Below, in pieces: positions 15,820 through 20,891 of a stretch of 20,891 nt of DNA. Source of the stretch: CAZQLE01 sp964593905 (GTDB taxonomy: Bacteria; Chloroflexota; Anaerolineae; Anaerolineales; Anaerolineaceae). The notes beneath the pieces were generated by a model that saw nothing but the letters and a program-made list of their open reading frames with translations, did not search any database and was not told the DNA's origin. A program made the position numbers and the translations under genes. Location of the stretch: assembly GCA_964593905.1 (NCBI GenBank), contig CAZQLE010000053.1, positions 1 to 20,891 on the forward strand, given 5' to 3'. Positions within the stretch are counted from its first letter, which is position 1. Each line of letters begins with the position of its first letter.

Positions 15820-17112
15820 TCAAGCCTGCTGCAGCGCCTGATCCAGGTCCCAGAGAATATCTTCAATATCTTCAAGGCCAATGCTCAGACGAATAAAGTC
15901 TGGCGAAACGCCCGCGCTAAGCTGCTGTTCTTCGTTCAACTGGCTGTGGGTGGTGGTAGCCGGATGAATCGCCAGGCTCTTGGCATCACCCACGTTGGCC
16001 AGATGGCTGAAAAGCTGCAAGCTCTCGATAAATTTCTTGCCGGCCGCCGCGCCGCCCTTAATGCCAAAACCGAGGATGGCGCCCGGTCCCTTGGGCAAAT
16101 ACTTCTGTGCGGCCGCATAATAGGGGCTGTCTTTCAGACCAGGGTAAGCCACCCAACTGACCCTGGGGTGCCCGTGAAGAAATTCAGCAACCTTTTGTGC
16201 GTTCTGAACATGCCGCTCCACACGCAGGCTGAGCGTCTCTAACCCTTGCAGCAGCAGGAAAGAGTTGAAGGGCGAAATGCAGCCGCCGAAATCACGCAAG
16301 GTCTGAACGCGGGCTTTGAGGATAAACGCCGGAGCGCCCAACGTGGCGAACACCAGACCGTGATACGAATCATCTGGTTCATTAAAATTGGGGAAGCGCG
16401 GGTTGCCCGCCCAAGAGAAGTTGCCGCCATCCACGATCACGCCGCCAATGGAAGTGCCGTGACCGCCGATGAACTTGGTGGCCGAATGGACGACGATGTT
16501 CGCCCCGTAATCAAAGGGCCGCGCCAGATAGGGCGTGGCAAAGGTGTTATCGATCATCAGCGGAATGCCATATTCGCGGGCAATCTTTGCCACTTCTTCA
16601 AAGGGGAAAACATTAATACCAGGGTTGCCGAGCGTCTCACCATAGATCAATTTGGTGTTGGGGCGAATGGCGTGGCGGAAGTTTTCGGGGTTTGTCGGAT
16701 CGACAAAGGTCACATCGATGCCCAGGCGGGGAAACGAATAAGCAAACTGATTATAAGTACCGCCATAGAGTGTGGCTGCCGAGACGATATGGTCGCCCAT
16801 GCCCGCCAGGGTGAAAATGGCCTGCGCCTGTGCAGCGTGCCCCGAGCTGGTCGCCAGGGCGCCCACGCCGCCTTCCAGGTCGGCCACGCGCTGTTCGAAC
16901 ACATCGCTGGTGGGGTTCATAATGCGGGTGTAGATATTGCCGGGTTCTTTCAGAGCAAACAAATTGGCAGCGTGTTCAGTGCTGTTAAAAGTATAAGAGG
17001 TGGTCTGATAAATGGGCACCGCACGCGAATTGGTGGCGGGGTCGGGCTGTTGGCCGGCGTGAAGCTGGCGGGTAGAAAAACCATACTGGCGTTTCGATTC
17101 ATGGTTGGTCAT
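15820..17112 (-). CDS. metY: O-acetylhomoserine sulfhydrylase (aminocarboxypropyltransferase)
   Basis: The protein has 430 residues. ATG 17112 is preferred: the AAGGA site at 17122-17126 lies about nine bases before it but abuts the alternative ATG at 17121. It is a PLP enzyme of the Cys/Met metabolism family that makes homocysteine from O-acetylhomoserine and sulfide in the cytosol. Motifs: YTRIMNPTSDVFEQRVADLE (61-80), SSGHAAQAQA, MIDNTFATPYLARP (187-199), the PLP lysine in HSATKFIGGHG (Lys213), and the C-terminal SLAIHPATTTHSQL block. The 430-residue length and the NYTRI-like region favour MetY over the shorter MetB/MetC. It lies downstream of metA, whose product makes its substrate. Confidence 0.93.
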   Translation of the reverse strand: MTNHESKRQYGFSTRQLHAGQQPDPATNSRAVPIYQTTSYTFNSTEHAANLFALKEPGNIYTRIMNPTSDVFEQRVADLEGGVGALATSSGHAAQAQAIFTLAGMGDHIVSAATLYGGTYNQFAYSFPRLGIDVTFVDPTNPENFRHAIRPNTKLIYGETLGNPGINVFPFEEVAKIAREYGIPLMIDNTFATPYLARPFDYGANIVVHSATKFIGGHGTSIGGVIVDGGNFSWAGNPRFPNFNEPDDSYHGLVFATLGAPAFILKARVQTLRDFGGCISPFNSFLLLQGLETLSLRVERHVQNAQKVAEFLHGHPRVSWVAYPGLKDSPYYAAAQKYLPKGPGAILGFGIKGGAAAGKKFIESLQLFSHLANVGDAKSLAIHPATTTHSQLNEEQQLSAGVSPDFIRLSIGLEDIEDILWDLDQALQQA

Positions 17113-17193
17113 GTAATTCATCCTTTTTCTGGTGCATAAAATTAAGTTAAAGATGGCAAATTCGCTTCGCTGAAGCGCTCAAAGCCAAAATGA

Positions 17194-17223
17194 TTACGGG
17201 GTCTTACAGCGCCATAAGTGCAT
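17194..17223 (-). CDS. Nine-codon mini-ORF between metA and metY (possible leader peptide)
   Basis: On the minus strand GGAGGAG (17237-17231) lies seven bases before an ATG that encodes MHLWRCKTP and then TAA. The site is the strongest ribosome binding sequence in this unit, stronger than metY's own. The peptide ends 81 bases before the metY start. After it, a CGCTTC-agc-GAAGCG hairpin (17161-17175) lies before metY. The peptide holds single Trp and Cys codons, both rare; the Cys codon could sense cysteine supply. Function is an inference. Confidence 0.4.
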   Translation of the reverse strand: MHLWRCKTP

Positions 17224-17258
17224 ATCGCTTCTCCTCCGAGCGTGAGCTGGCGGTGAGA

Positions 17259-17285
17259 AAAGCTGTCTTTTGGGGTGACAGCTTT
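17259..17285 (-). terminator. Hairpin after metA, weak terminator
   Basis: On the minus strand AAAGCTGTC (17285-17277) pairs with GACAGCTTT (17267-17259), a 9-bp stem with a nine-base loop, ending in TTTTCT. It lies eight bases past the metA stop. The short U-tract suggests partial termination, letting some transcripts reach metY. Confidence 0.55.
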
Positions 17286-17293
17286 CATCATTC

Positions 17294-18232
17294 CTACAAA
17301 CCGATCGGTGAAAAATCCTTGAACTGGTCCAGATCATACGGAGTTTCTTGATAGACGTAATAATTGATCCAGTTCGCAAACAAAAGGTGGGCATGCCCGC
17401 GCCAGCGCACCTGCGGCGCGCAGGTGGGGTCATCTTGCGGGTAATAATTGACCGGCACATCAATGGGCAGCCCGGCGGTTACATCGCGGTCATATTCTTT
17501 TTTGAGGGTCAGGGGATCATATTCCGAGTGGCCGGTCACAAAAACCTGACGCCCGTCACGGGTGGCAACAATGTATACCCCGGCTTCTTCCGATTCAGCC
17601 AGAATGCGCAGTTCGGGGACCTGCTCGATATCTTCCCGGCGGATCTCGGTATGGCGCGAGTGTGGGGCATAAAAGATATCGTCAAACCCGCGCAACAGTT
17701 TTACATTGCGCTCCAGCACCTGATGGGGGAACACCCCAAACTGTTTGGCCGGCAGCGGATATTTTGGGATGCCAAACTGGTGATACAACGCTGCCTGCGC
17801 GCCCCAGCAGATATAAAACAGGGAGAAAACATTTTTAAACCCCCAGTTCATAATCGTTTTCAGCTCTTCCCAGTAATCAACCTGCTCAAAAGGCAGGTGC
17901 TCCACCGGCGCGCCGGTGATGATCAGGGCATCAAATTTCTGGTCTTTAATCTGATCAAAGGTCTGATAAAAATTCAACAAATGCTCTTCGGGGGTGTTCT
18001 TGCTCTGATGTGTGCCGGTGCGCACCAGGGTAACCTCCACCTGAAGCGCCGTGTTCCCCAGCAGGCGCAAAAGTTGCGTCTCGGTGGCGATCTTGGTCGG
18101 CATCAGGTTGAGGATGGCAATCTTGATCGGGCGGATATCCTGATGGCGCGCCAGTTCCTCATCCATGACAAAGATATTCTCATCGCGCAAAATCTGCTGG
18201 GCAGGAAGCTGGTCGGGTATTTTAATGGGCAT
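17294..18232 (-). CDS. metA: Homoserine O-acetyltransferase (MetA family)
   Basis: The protein has 312 residues, close to the 309 of E. coli MetA. The ATG at 18232 follows AAGGAG by ten bases; a longer in-frame reading to 18301 would run across the attenuator terminator. It acylates homoserine as the first committed step to methionine. The catalytic Cys142 (FYICWGAQAALY), His235 and Glu237 (TGHSEYDP) are in place. Residue 111 is Glu, in TGAPVEHLPFEQVDYWEEL; in this family Glu111 goes with acetyl-CoA and Gly111 with succinyl-CoA, so the product should be O-acetylhomoserine. That fits MetY downstream. Its leader carries a promoter, a Met-rich ORF and a terminator. Confidence 0.94.
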   Translation of the reverse strand: MPIKIPDQLPAQQILRDENIFVMDEELARHQDIRPIKIAILNLMPTKIATETQLLRLLGNTALQVEVTLVRTGTHQSKNTPEEHLLNFYQTFDQIKDQKFDALIITGAPVEHLPFEQVDYWEELKTIMNWGFKNVFSLFYICWGAQAALYHQFGIPKYPLPAKQFGVFPHQVLERNVKLLRGFDDIFYAPHSRHTEIRREDIEQVPELRILAESEEAGVYIVATRDGRQVFVTGHSEYDPLTLKKEYDRDVTAGLPIDVPVNYYPQDDPTCAPQVRWRGHAHLLFANWINYYVYQETPYDLDQFKDFSPIGL

Positions 18233-18262
18233 GGGGGATGGTCTCCTTGATAAAAATTGGAT

Positions 18263-18291
18263 AAAAAAACGGGCTGCCTTGCGGCAGCCCG
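18263..18291 (-). terminator. Attenuator terminator upstream of metA
   Basis: On the minus strand CGGGCTGCC (18291-18283), loop GCAA and GGCAGCCCG (18278-18270) are followed by TTTTTTT (18269-18263). This is a textbook intrinsic terminator, 31 bases before the metA start and in the same direction, so it must be bypassed for metA to be expressed. Confidence 0.92.
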
Positions 18292-18432
18292 AGTAATACA
18301 CTCTCTTGGATGGACAGATTGAATTACGCCTGATCCTCCGCAGCTGCCGACCGGATTTGCCCGCACATGACCATAGCCATCATGACCATCATGAGGTTTG
18401 TGGGAGAAAACATAGGTGCTGCGTTACGGAGG
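18283..18432 (-). promoter_or_regulatory. Competing pairings of a candidate metA attenuator
   Basis: Three segments can pair in alternative ways. Segment 1 (18432-18418, CCTCCG-taacg-CAGC) pairs with segment 2 (18344-18335, GCTGCGGAGG), enclosing the Met codons. Segment 2, read as CGGCAGCT (18349-18342), pairs over eight bases (one G-U) with segment 3, the 5' arm of the terminator (GGCTGCCG). Segments 3 and 4 form the terminator. A ribosome stalled on the Met codons would leave segment 2 free to block the terminator; one reaching the stop codon would cover segment 2 and allow termination. Confidence 0.6.
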
Positions 18433-18437
18433 TTCAT
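18324..18437 (-). CDS. Methionine-rich leader peptide upstream of metA
   Basis: The ORF has 37 codons plus TAA. Residues 16-24 read MMVMMAMVM, six Met in nine positions; Met also occurs at 1 and 9, eight Met in all. The Met cluster maps to 18392-18366. The ORF lies between the promoter at 18511-18483 and the U7 terminator in front of metA, the arrangement of an amino-acid attenuator leader, and the encoded amino acid is the end product of the pathway. The ribosome binding site is weak (AAGAAG about 14 bases upstream of the ATG), which is the main doubt. It could instead be a small membrane-associated protein. I do not recall a described Met attenuator of this form. Confidence 0.6.
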   Translation of the reverse strand: MNLRNAAPMFSPTNLMMVMMAMVMCGQIRSAAAEDQA

Positions 18438-18482
18438 CAAGATATTTCGCTTCTTTTCTTGAACAGGTCAAATATTAGAGTG

Positions 18483-18511
18483 TTTATATGATATCTTGCC
18501 CGGTTTGTCAA
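18483..18511 (-). promoter_or_regulatory. Strong sigma70-type promoter of the metA leader transcript
   Basis: On the minus strand TTGACA (18511-18506, perfect), 17 bases, then TATAAA (18488-18483). The expected start is near 18476, giving an mRNA leader of about 245 bases before metA, ample for the leader ORF and attenuator. On the plus strand an overlapping TTGAAC-18-TTTATA (18459-18488) points the other way. Confidence 0.75.
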
Positions 18512-18558
18512 GAGCAGTTCAAGCAGACTGTCGGGGCTATTCGCAAAGTCCAGCGGAA

Positions 18559-18586
18559 CCCACCCCGTGGGGAGGGGATTTTTTTT
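18559..18586 (+). terminator. Plus-strand terminator-like hairpin with T8
   Basis: CCCaCCCC (18559-18566) pairs with GGGGaGGG (18569-18576) with one A-A mismatch, followed by TTTTTTTT (18579-18586). No plus-strand gene precedes it. It overlaps the stop codon of the minus-strand nuclease gene. It may end a short divergent transcript from the plus-strand promoter near 18459-18488. Apart from this and the metA leader signals, the 18233-18584 interval holds nothing else I can identify. Confidence 0.4.
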
Positions 18587-19115
18587 ATAACTTCTGGTCA
18601 CACACCCGGCGAAAACCACATTTTTTGCAGCGCCCCGGTTCTTCATGCGAACGATCGGGCGCGGCACGGCGTTCACGGTGATGGATCTCGGCCAGCAGAT
18701 CAAGAAGCTGACGCTCCAGTTCGGGGGTGTAATCGACCGCAAAGGTGCGGCCGGGGTAGGCAATGATGCCATACGGCGGGCGCCGCCGGGTGGCATGTTC
18801 CACCAGGGCGCAGTAAGCCGCCAGTTGCAGCACATGGCTTTCGTAAGGCGCAGAAGGGCTGCGTGTGCTTTTGACCTCCACCGGAAAATAATCGTCGCCC
18901 TGGTGAAGAATATAATCGGGCTTACCGGTCAACCCCAGTTCGGCGTGATACAGCGGTTTTTCAACCCGCGCCCAGGCGCCGGTATCCGAATAGATCACCC
19001 GCCCGGCGGGCAGCCCCGTCTGCTGCCGCTGGCGGCGCGCCTGCCAGAGCAAAAAACCGGCCAGCAAAAGCAGCACCAGTGCAGCAGCGACAAAGAACCA
19101 ACCGTTGCCGTTCAT
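18585..19115 (-). CDS. Cas4-like PD-(D/E)XK nuclease, C-terminal part (after in-frame TGA)
   Basis: The segment has 176 residues. It begins with a membrane helix (about 5-25, GWFFVAAALVLLLLAGFLLW). The RecB/Cas4-type nuclease core follows: GKPDYIL (Asp67), PVEVKS (Glu80, Lys82), QLAAYCALVE (Gln97, Tyr101) and a C-terminal Cys group CKKCGFRRVC (163, 166, 172) that in Cas4 holds an iron-sulfur cluster with one N-terminal Cys. That N-terminal Cys is in the preceding ORF. Both ORFs are in the same frame, separated only by TGA and CCG, and no ribosome binding site precedes this ATG. It is therefore either the distal half of a nonsense-interrupted gene or a reinitiated second subunit. No CRISPR array or cas1/cas2 is present, so it is not assigned to a CRISPR system. 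Confidence 0.75.
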   Translation of the reverse strand: MNGNGWFFVAAALVLLLLAGFLLWQARRQRQQTGLPAGRVIYSDTGAWARVEKPLYHAELGLTGKPDYILHQGDDYFPVEVKSTRSPSAPYESHVLQLAAYCALVEHATRRRPPYGIIAYPGRTFAVDYTPELERQLLDLLAEIHHRERRAAPDRSHEEPGRCKKCGFRRVCDQKL

Positions 19116-19118
19116 CGG

Positions 19119-19358
19119 TCAGGGCAGCAACGCAACAGTAAGACCGGTCGCCAGCAGCAGCACCGCGACCAGCAGAAAAAATAATCCCGCCAGGCGCATT
19201 AACCCGGCGGCGACTACTTTTTGACCATGACGGCGGTGAAACAACTCACCGCCGGTCAGCTCGGCCTGATTCTCCGCTTCGACACCCTGGCGCTGATACC
19301 ACCACGCGCGGGCGCAGTAGAGAAAAGAGCCAATCTCCGAGGCGCGCACCGGGCGCAT
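19119..19358 (-). CDS. Cas4-like nuclease, N-terminal part ending at an in-frame TGA
   Basis: The segment has 79 residues. It contains SFLYCARAWWYQRQG with Cys15, the first cluster ligand of Cas4-like proteins, and GGELFHRRH with His41, the motif I histidine of RecB-type nucleases. One membrane helix follows (about 52-77, rich in Leu/Val/Ala). It ends at TGA (19121-19119); the same reading frame continues after CCG into the 176-residue nuclease core. Alone it lacks all the acidic catalytic residues. GGAG lies six bases before the ATG, inside the end of the translin-family gene, so the genes are coupled. If read through, the product would be a two-helix membrane-anchored nuclease of about 257 residues. 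Confidence 0.7.
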   Translation of the reverse strand: MRPVRASEIGSFLYCARAWWYQRQGVEAENQAELTGGELFHRRHGQKVVAAGLMRLAGLFFLLVAVLLLATGLTVALLP

Positions 19359-19361
19359 GGC

Positions 19362-20003
19362 TTACTCCGCCTTATCCGGCAGGCGTTGAAGGGCCTTTTC
19401 GAGCGCCGATTTCAACTGTTCTTCACGCAGGCTGATCGTCAAATCGGCGCGGGTGCGTTCGACAATGCCGCGCACCAGATCGGTCTGGCGGCGCAGGCCA
19501 TTGGTGATCGCATCAGGATAATCCATGGTGATCAACACGCCGTAGATGTCATCCATCGCACTCAACAACCGTTCCACCTCGGGGGTATAACCGTGGCGCA
19601 AAATATCCAGCACGCGGCGGCGCAGTTCACCGGGGGTTTCTGAAAGCCCGCGCAGATAGGTGGCATATTCAACATTCATTTCTTCGGGCGTGGGCAGGGC
19701 ACGGCCCAGAACCAGCGCCACGGTAATGCTGGCCTCGCAGTACTCTTTGATCGCATCCTGGGTATAACCCGAGAAATACAAATCGGGGAAGGGCGCCAGT
19801 TCTTCATACAGGGCAGTAAAAAGCAGCCCGCCCTGCTGCAAATGCTCGGCTGCCAGATCGCTTTCGCCGCGGTGAATGGCCCGAATGGCATTGGCGCTGT
19901 GGCGGGTTAACTGGCGGGAATTTGCCAGCGCCCGATCGCGGGCCTGGGTGCGCGCTTCAAAACGAAGGTGTGCCTGTTCGGCAATTTGATCAATTTCTTG
20001 CAT
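19362..20003 (-). CDS. Translin family protein
   Basis: The protein has 213 residues and is mostly helical. It matches the translin/TRAX family (COG2178 in prokaryotes): a helical N-terminus with LTRHSANAIRAIHRGE, the middle FPDLYFSGYTQDAIKEYCEA and the C-terminal MDYPDAITNGLRRQTDLVRG followed by a TRADLT segment. Family members form ring-shaped oligomers that bind single-stranded RNA or DNA; TRAX-type members are endoribonucleases. Whether this copy is catalytic cannot be judged without alignment. AAAAGGA lies six bases before the ATG. It is followed after three bases by the Cas4-like gene and preceded by ssb, a nucleic-acid-handling neighbourhood. Only about 20 bases separate its start from the upstream hairpin, so no separate promoter is visible. 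Confidence 0.85.
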   Translation of the reverse strand: MQEIDQIAEQAHLRFEARTQARDRALANSRQLTRHSANAIRAIHRGESDLAAEHLQQGGLLFTALYEELAPFPDLYFSGYTQDAIKEYCEASITVALVLGRALPTPEEMNVEYATYLRGLSETPGELRRRVLDILRHGYTPEVERLLSAMDDIYGVLITMDYPDAITNGLRRQTDLVRGIVERTRADLTISLREEQLKSALEKALQRLPDKAE

Positions 20004-20023
20004 ATTGTCCTTTTATGTGGAGC

Positions 20024-20061
20024 AAAAGCGTTCAAAAACGCGCGGGCGCGTTTTTGAACGC
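20024..20061 (-). terminator. Hairpin terminator after ssb
   Basis: A perfect 16-bp stem (20028-20043 with 20046-20061; GCGTTCAAAAACGCGC and its complement) is followed on the minus strand by TTTT. A smaller hairpin (ATTCTTT at 20067-20073 with AAAGAAT at 20080-20086) lies just before it. Read-through would be needed for ssb transcripts to reach the translin gene. Confidence 0.7.
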
Positions 20062-20097
20062 ATGATATTCTTTCGCTTAAAAGAATGGGTGTTCGCT

Positions 20098-20526
20098 TTA
20101 GAACGGGATATCGTCACTGTCACCCATGTCGCCCATTTCACCGGGCTCATGCACCGCGCCCATTCCGCCTTCTCCCTCAGAACGGGAGGAGAGGAAACGC
20201 ACCGTGTTGGCTGTAACTTCAAACGAAGCGCCCGAAGAACCATCCTGTTTGTTCCAGATGCGCGGTCCACCGGTGGCGGGGTCGGGGGCAAGACGGCCCT
20301 CAATCAACACCTTGCTGCCTTTTTTAAGGTAATTGTTGCAGGTTTCGGCCAGTTTGCCCCAGGCAGAGATGCGGAACCAGACGGTCTCTTTGACCTGCTG
20401 ACCGTTTGAGCCGGTATAGCTGCGGCTGGTGGCGACCGAAAAACTGGTAACAGCCTGGCCGCTGGGGACATACCGCATTTCGGGATCGCGTCCTACATTT
20501 CCCACAATGATGATGGTGTGATACAT
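20098..20526 (-). CDS. ssb: Single-stranded DNA-binding protein
   Basis: The protein has 142 residues. An OB fold covers about 1-112, with the typical start IIIVGNVGRDPEMRY, VTSFSVATSRSY, TVWFRISAWGKLAE and YLKKGSKVLIEGRL. A short Gly/Glu-rich tail follows, and the protein ends in the acidic tip DDIPF that recruits partner proteins in replication and repair. AGGAGG lies seven bases before the ATG. The tail is short compared with E. coli SSB (178 residues). It is the first gene of the minus-strand block ssb, translin, Cas4-like nuclease. Confidence 0.95.
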   Translation of the reverse strand: MYHTIIIVGNVGRDPEMRYVPSGQAVTSFSVATSRSYTGSNGQQVKETVWFRISAWGKLAETCNNYLKKGSKVLIEGRLAPDPATGGPRIWNKQDGSSGASFEVTANTVRFLSSRSEGEGGMGAVHEPGEMGDMGDSDDIPF

Positions 20527-20637
20527 TTCTTATCCTCCTGTCAATCTGTGACGCATATTCCTGATTGTGCCGCCCAGGCGTTCTGGAAAAAGTTAGAGCT
20601 TTGCCCCTTTACCCTGAGTGCTTATTTTCTAATTTTC

Positions 20638-20643
20638 ATTGTA
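20638..20643 (-). promoter_or_regulatory. Possible -10 box for ssb
   Basis: On the minus strand TACAAT (20643-20638) would start a transcript about 105 bases before the ssb ATG. The -35 region (TTTAGG at 17 bases) is poor. The rest of 20527-20789 holds nothing else I can name. Confidence 0.3.
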
Positions 20644-20789
20644 CACCGAAACGAGAAAACCTAAAATCAAAATCGACCAGAGAAAACGGGCTTTCGCAGC
20701 CGGGTCTTTACAAGCAGGCGGTTTTCACCCCGCAAGACACTTGCGGCCCTGAGGCCGAAGAAAGAGGCTCAACCGGCAATCAGGGGGCG

Positions 20790-20891
20790 ATGGGGGTGGG
20801 GGTGCGGGTGGCGCGCTCGCACCTGCTGGTCTTGATGGGTCTGCTGGGCTATGGCCTGAGCTGGATGCAGTGGAACCTCATGGTCATCAGC
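20790..20891 (+). CDS. Possible membrane protein start, cut by the window end
   Basis: An open frame of 34 codons runs off the right edge from an ATG at 20790. It reads MGVGVRVARSHLLVLMGLLG then a hydrophobic YGLSWMQWNLMVIS, which looks like a first membrane helix. An AGGGGG lies only two bases before the ATG, closer than usual, and the frame is open further upstream without a clear start. The product is not recognised. Confidence 0.3.
   Translation, partial: MGVGVRVARSHLLVLMGLLGYGLSWMQWNLMVIS

Noticed and set aside
16246..17139. 297-codon plus-strand open frame opposite metY
   Set aside because: The minus-strand metY has all family motifs; the antisense frame is a codon-bias shadow.
17348..18250. 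300-codon plus-strand open frame opposite metA
   Set aside because: metA on the minus strand has correct length and catalytic residues at the expected positions; the opposite frame is a shadow.
17113..18476. SAM riboswitch upstream of metA or metY
   Set aside because: I looked for SAM-I and SAM-II consensus segments in both leaders and found none convincing; the metA leader is better explained by the Met-rich ORF and terminator.
18488..18766. Plus-strand ORF starting MISCPVC (zinc-ribbon look)
   Set aside because: It crosses the T8 hairpin and runs antisense to the nuclease gene; only the first residues look protein-like and there is no ribosome binding site.
18585..19358. CRISPR-Cas locus suggested by the Cas4-like gene
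   Set aside because: No direct-repeat array and no cas1, cas2 or effector gene is in the window; Cas4-like folds are common outside CRISPR.

Overview
The window looks like a chromosomal segment from a moderately GC-rich bacterium. The best guess is a member of the Chloroflexota, Anaerolineae-like: a bacterial translin-family gene, a membrane-anchored Cas4-like nuclease, an ATP-type PEP carboxykinase and very large multi-sensor hybrid kinases together suggest this. That placement is an inference from gene content; no marker gene or rRNA is present. No transposase, integrase, tRNA, rRNA or CRISPR array was seen.

Layout from left to right. (1) 1-2386, plus: 3' part of a multi-pass membrane phosphoethanolamine-transferase/sulfatase-like enzyme that enters from outside the window. 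A degenerate palindromic repeat and a terminator follow. (2) 2640-7001, minus: a DoxX-family membrane protein, an esterase/ATP-grasp gene pair of unknown product, and an LctP-family lactate permease, each unit with its own promoter and terminator-like signals. (3) 7002-12144: a divergent regulatory region, then on the plus strand a c-di-GMP-I riboswitch with its own intrinsic terminator, upstream of a hybrid sensor kinase (GAF-PAS-GAF-HisKA-HATPase-pseudoreceiver-receiver). A second regulator (receiver-PAS-like-degenerate kinase) lies in the same operon. (4) 12453-15708, plus: pyrB (with an unusual active-site substitution), pckA and a small helix-turn-helix protein with a Lys/Ala/Pro-rich linker. 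(5) 15820-18511, minus: metA and metY, the two steps that make homocysteine through O-acetylhomoserine. metA is preceded by a strong promoter, a 37-codon methionine-rich leader ORF and a U7 terminator with competing pairings, so it looks like a methionine attenuator. A 9-codon mini-ORF with a strong ribosome binding site sits between metA and metY. (6) 18585-20526, minus: a Cas4-like PD-(D/E)XK nuclease interrupted by an in-frame TGA, a translin-family protein, and ssb. (7) From 20790, plus: possible start of a membrane protein cut by the window end.

The strongest points for follow-up are the two RNA-level switches (c-di-GMP riboswitch on the kinase operon; Met-rich attenuator on metA), the stop-interrupted membrane Cas4-like nuclease next to translin, and the PyrB Arg-to-Gln substitution. 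All calls rest on reading the sequence by eye; no database search or folding program was run.
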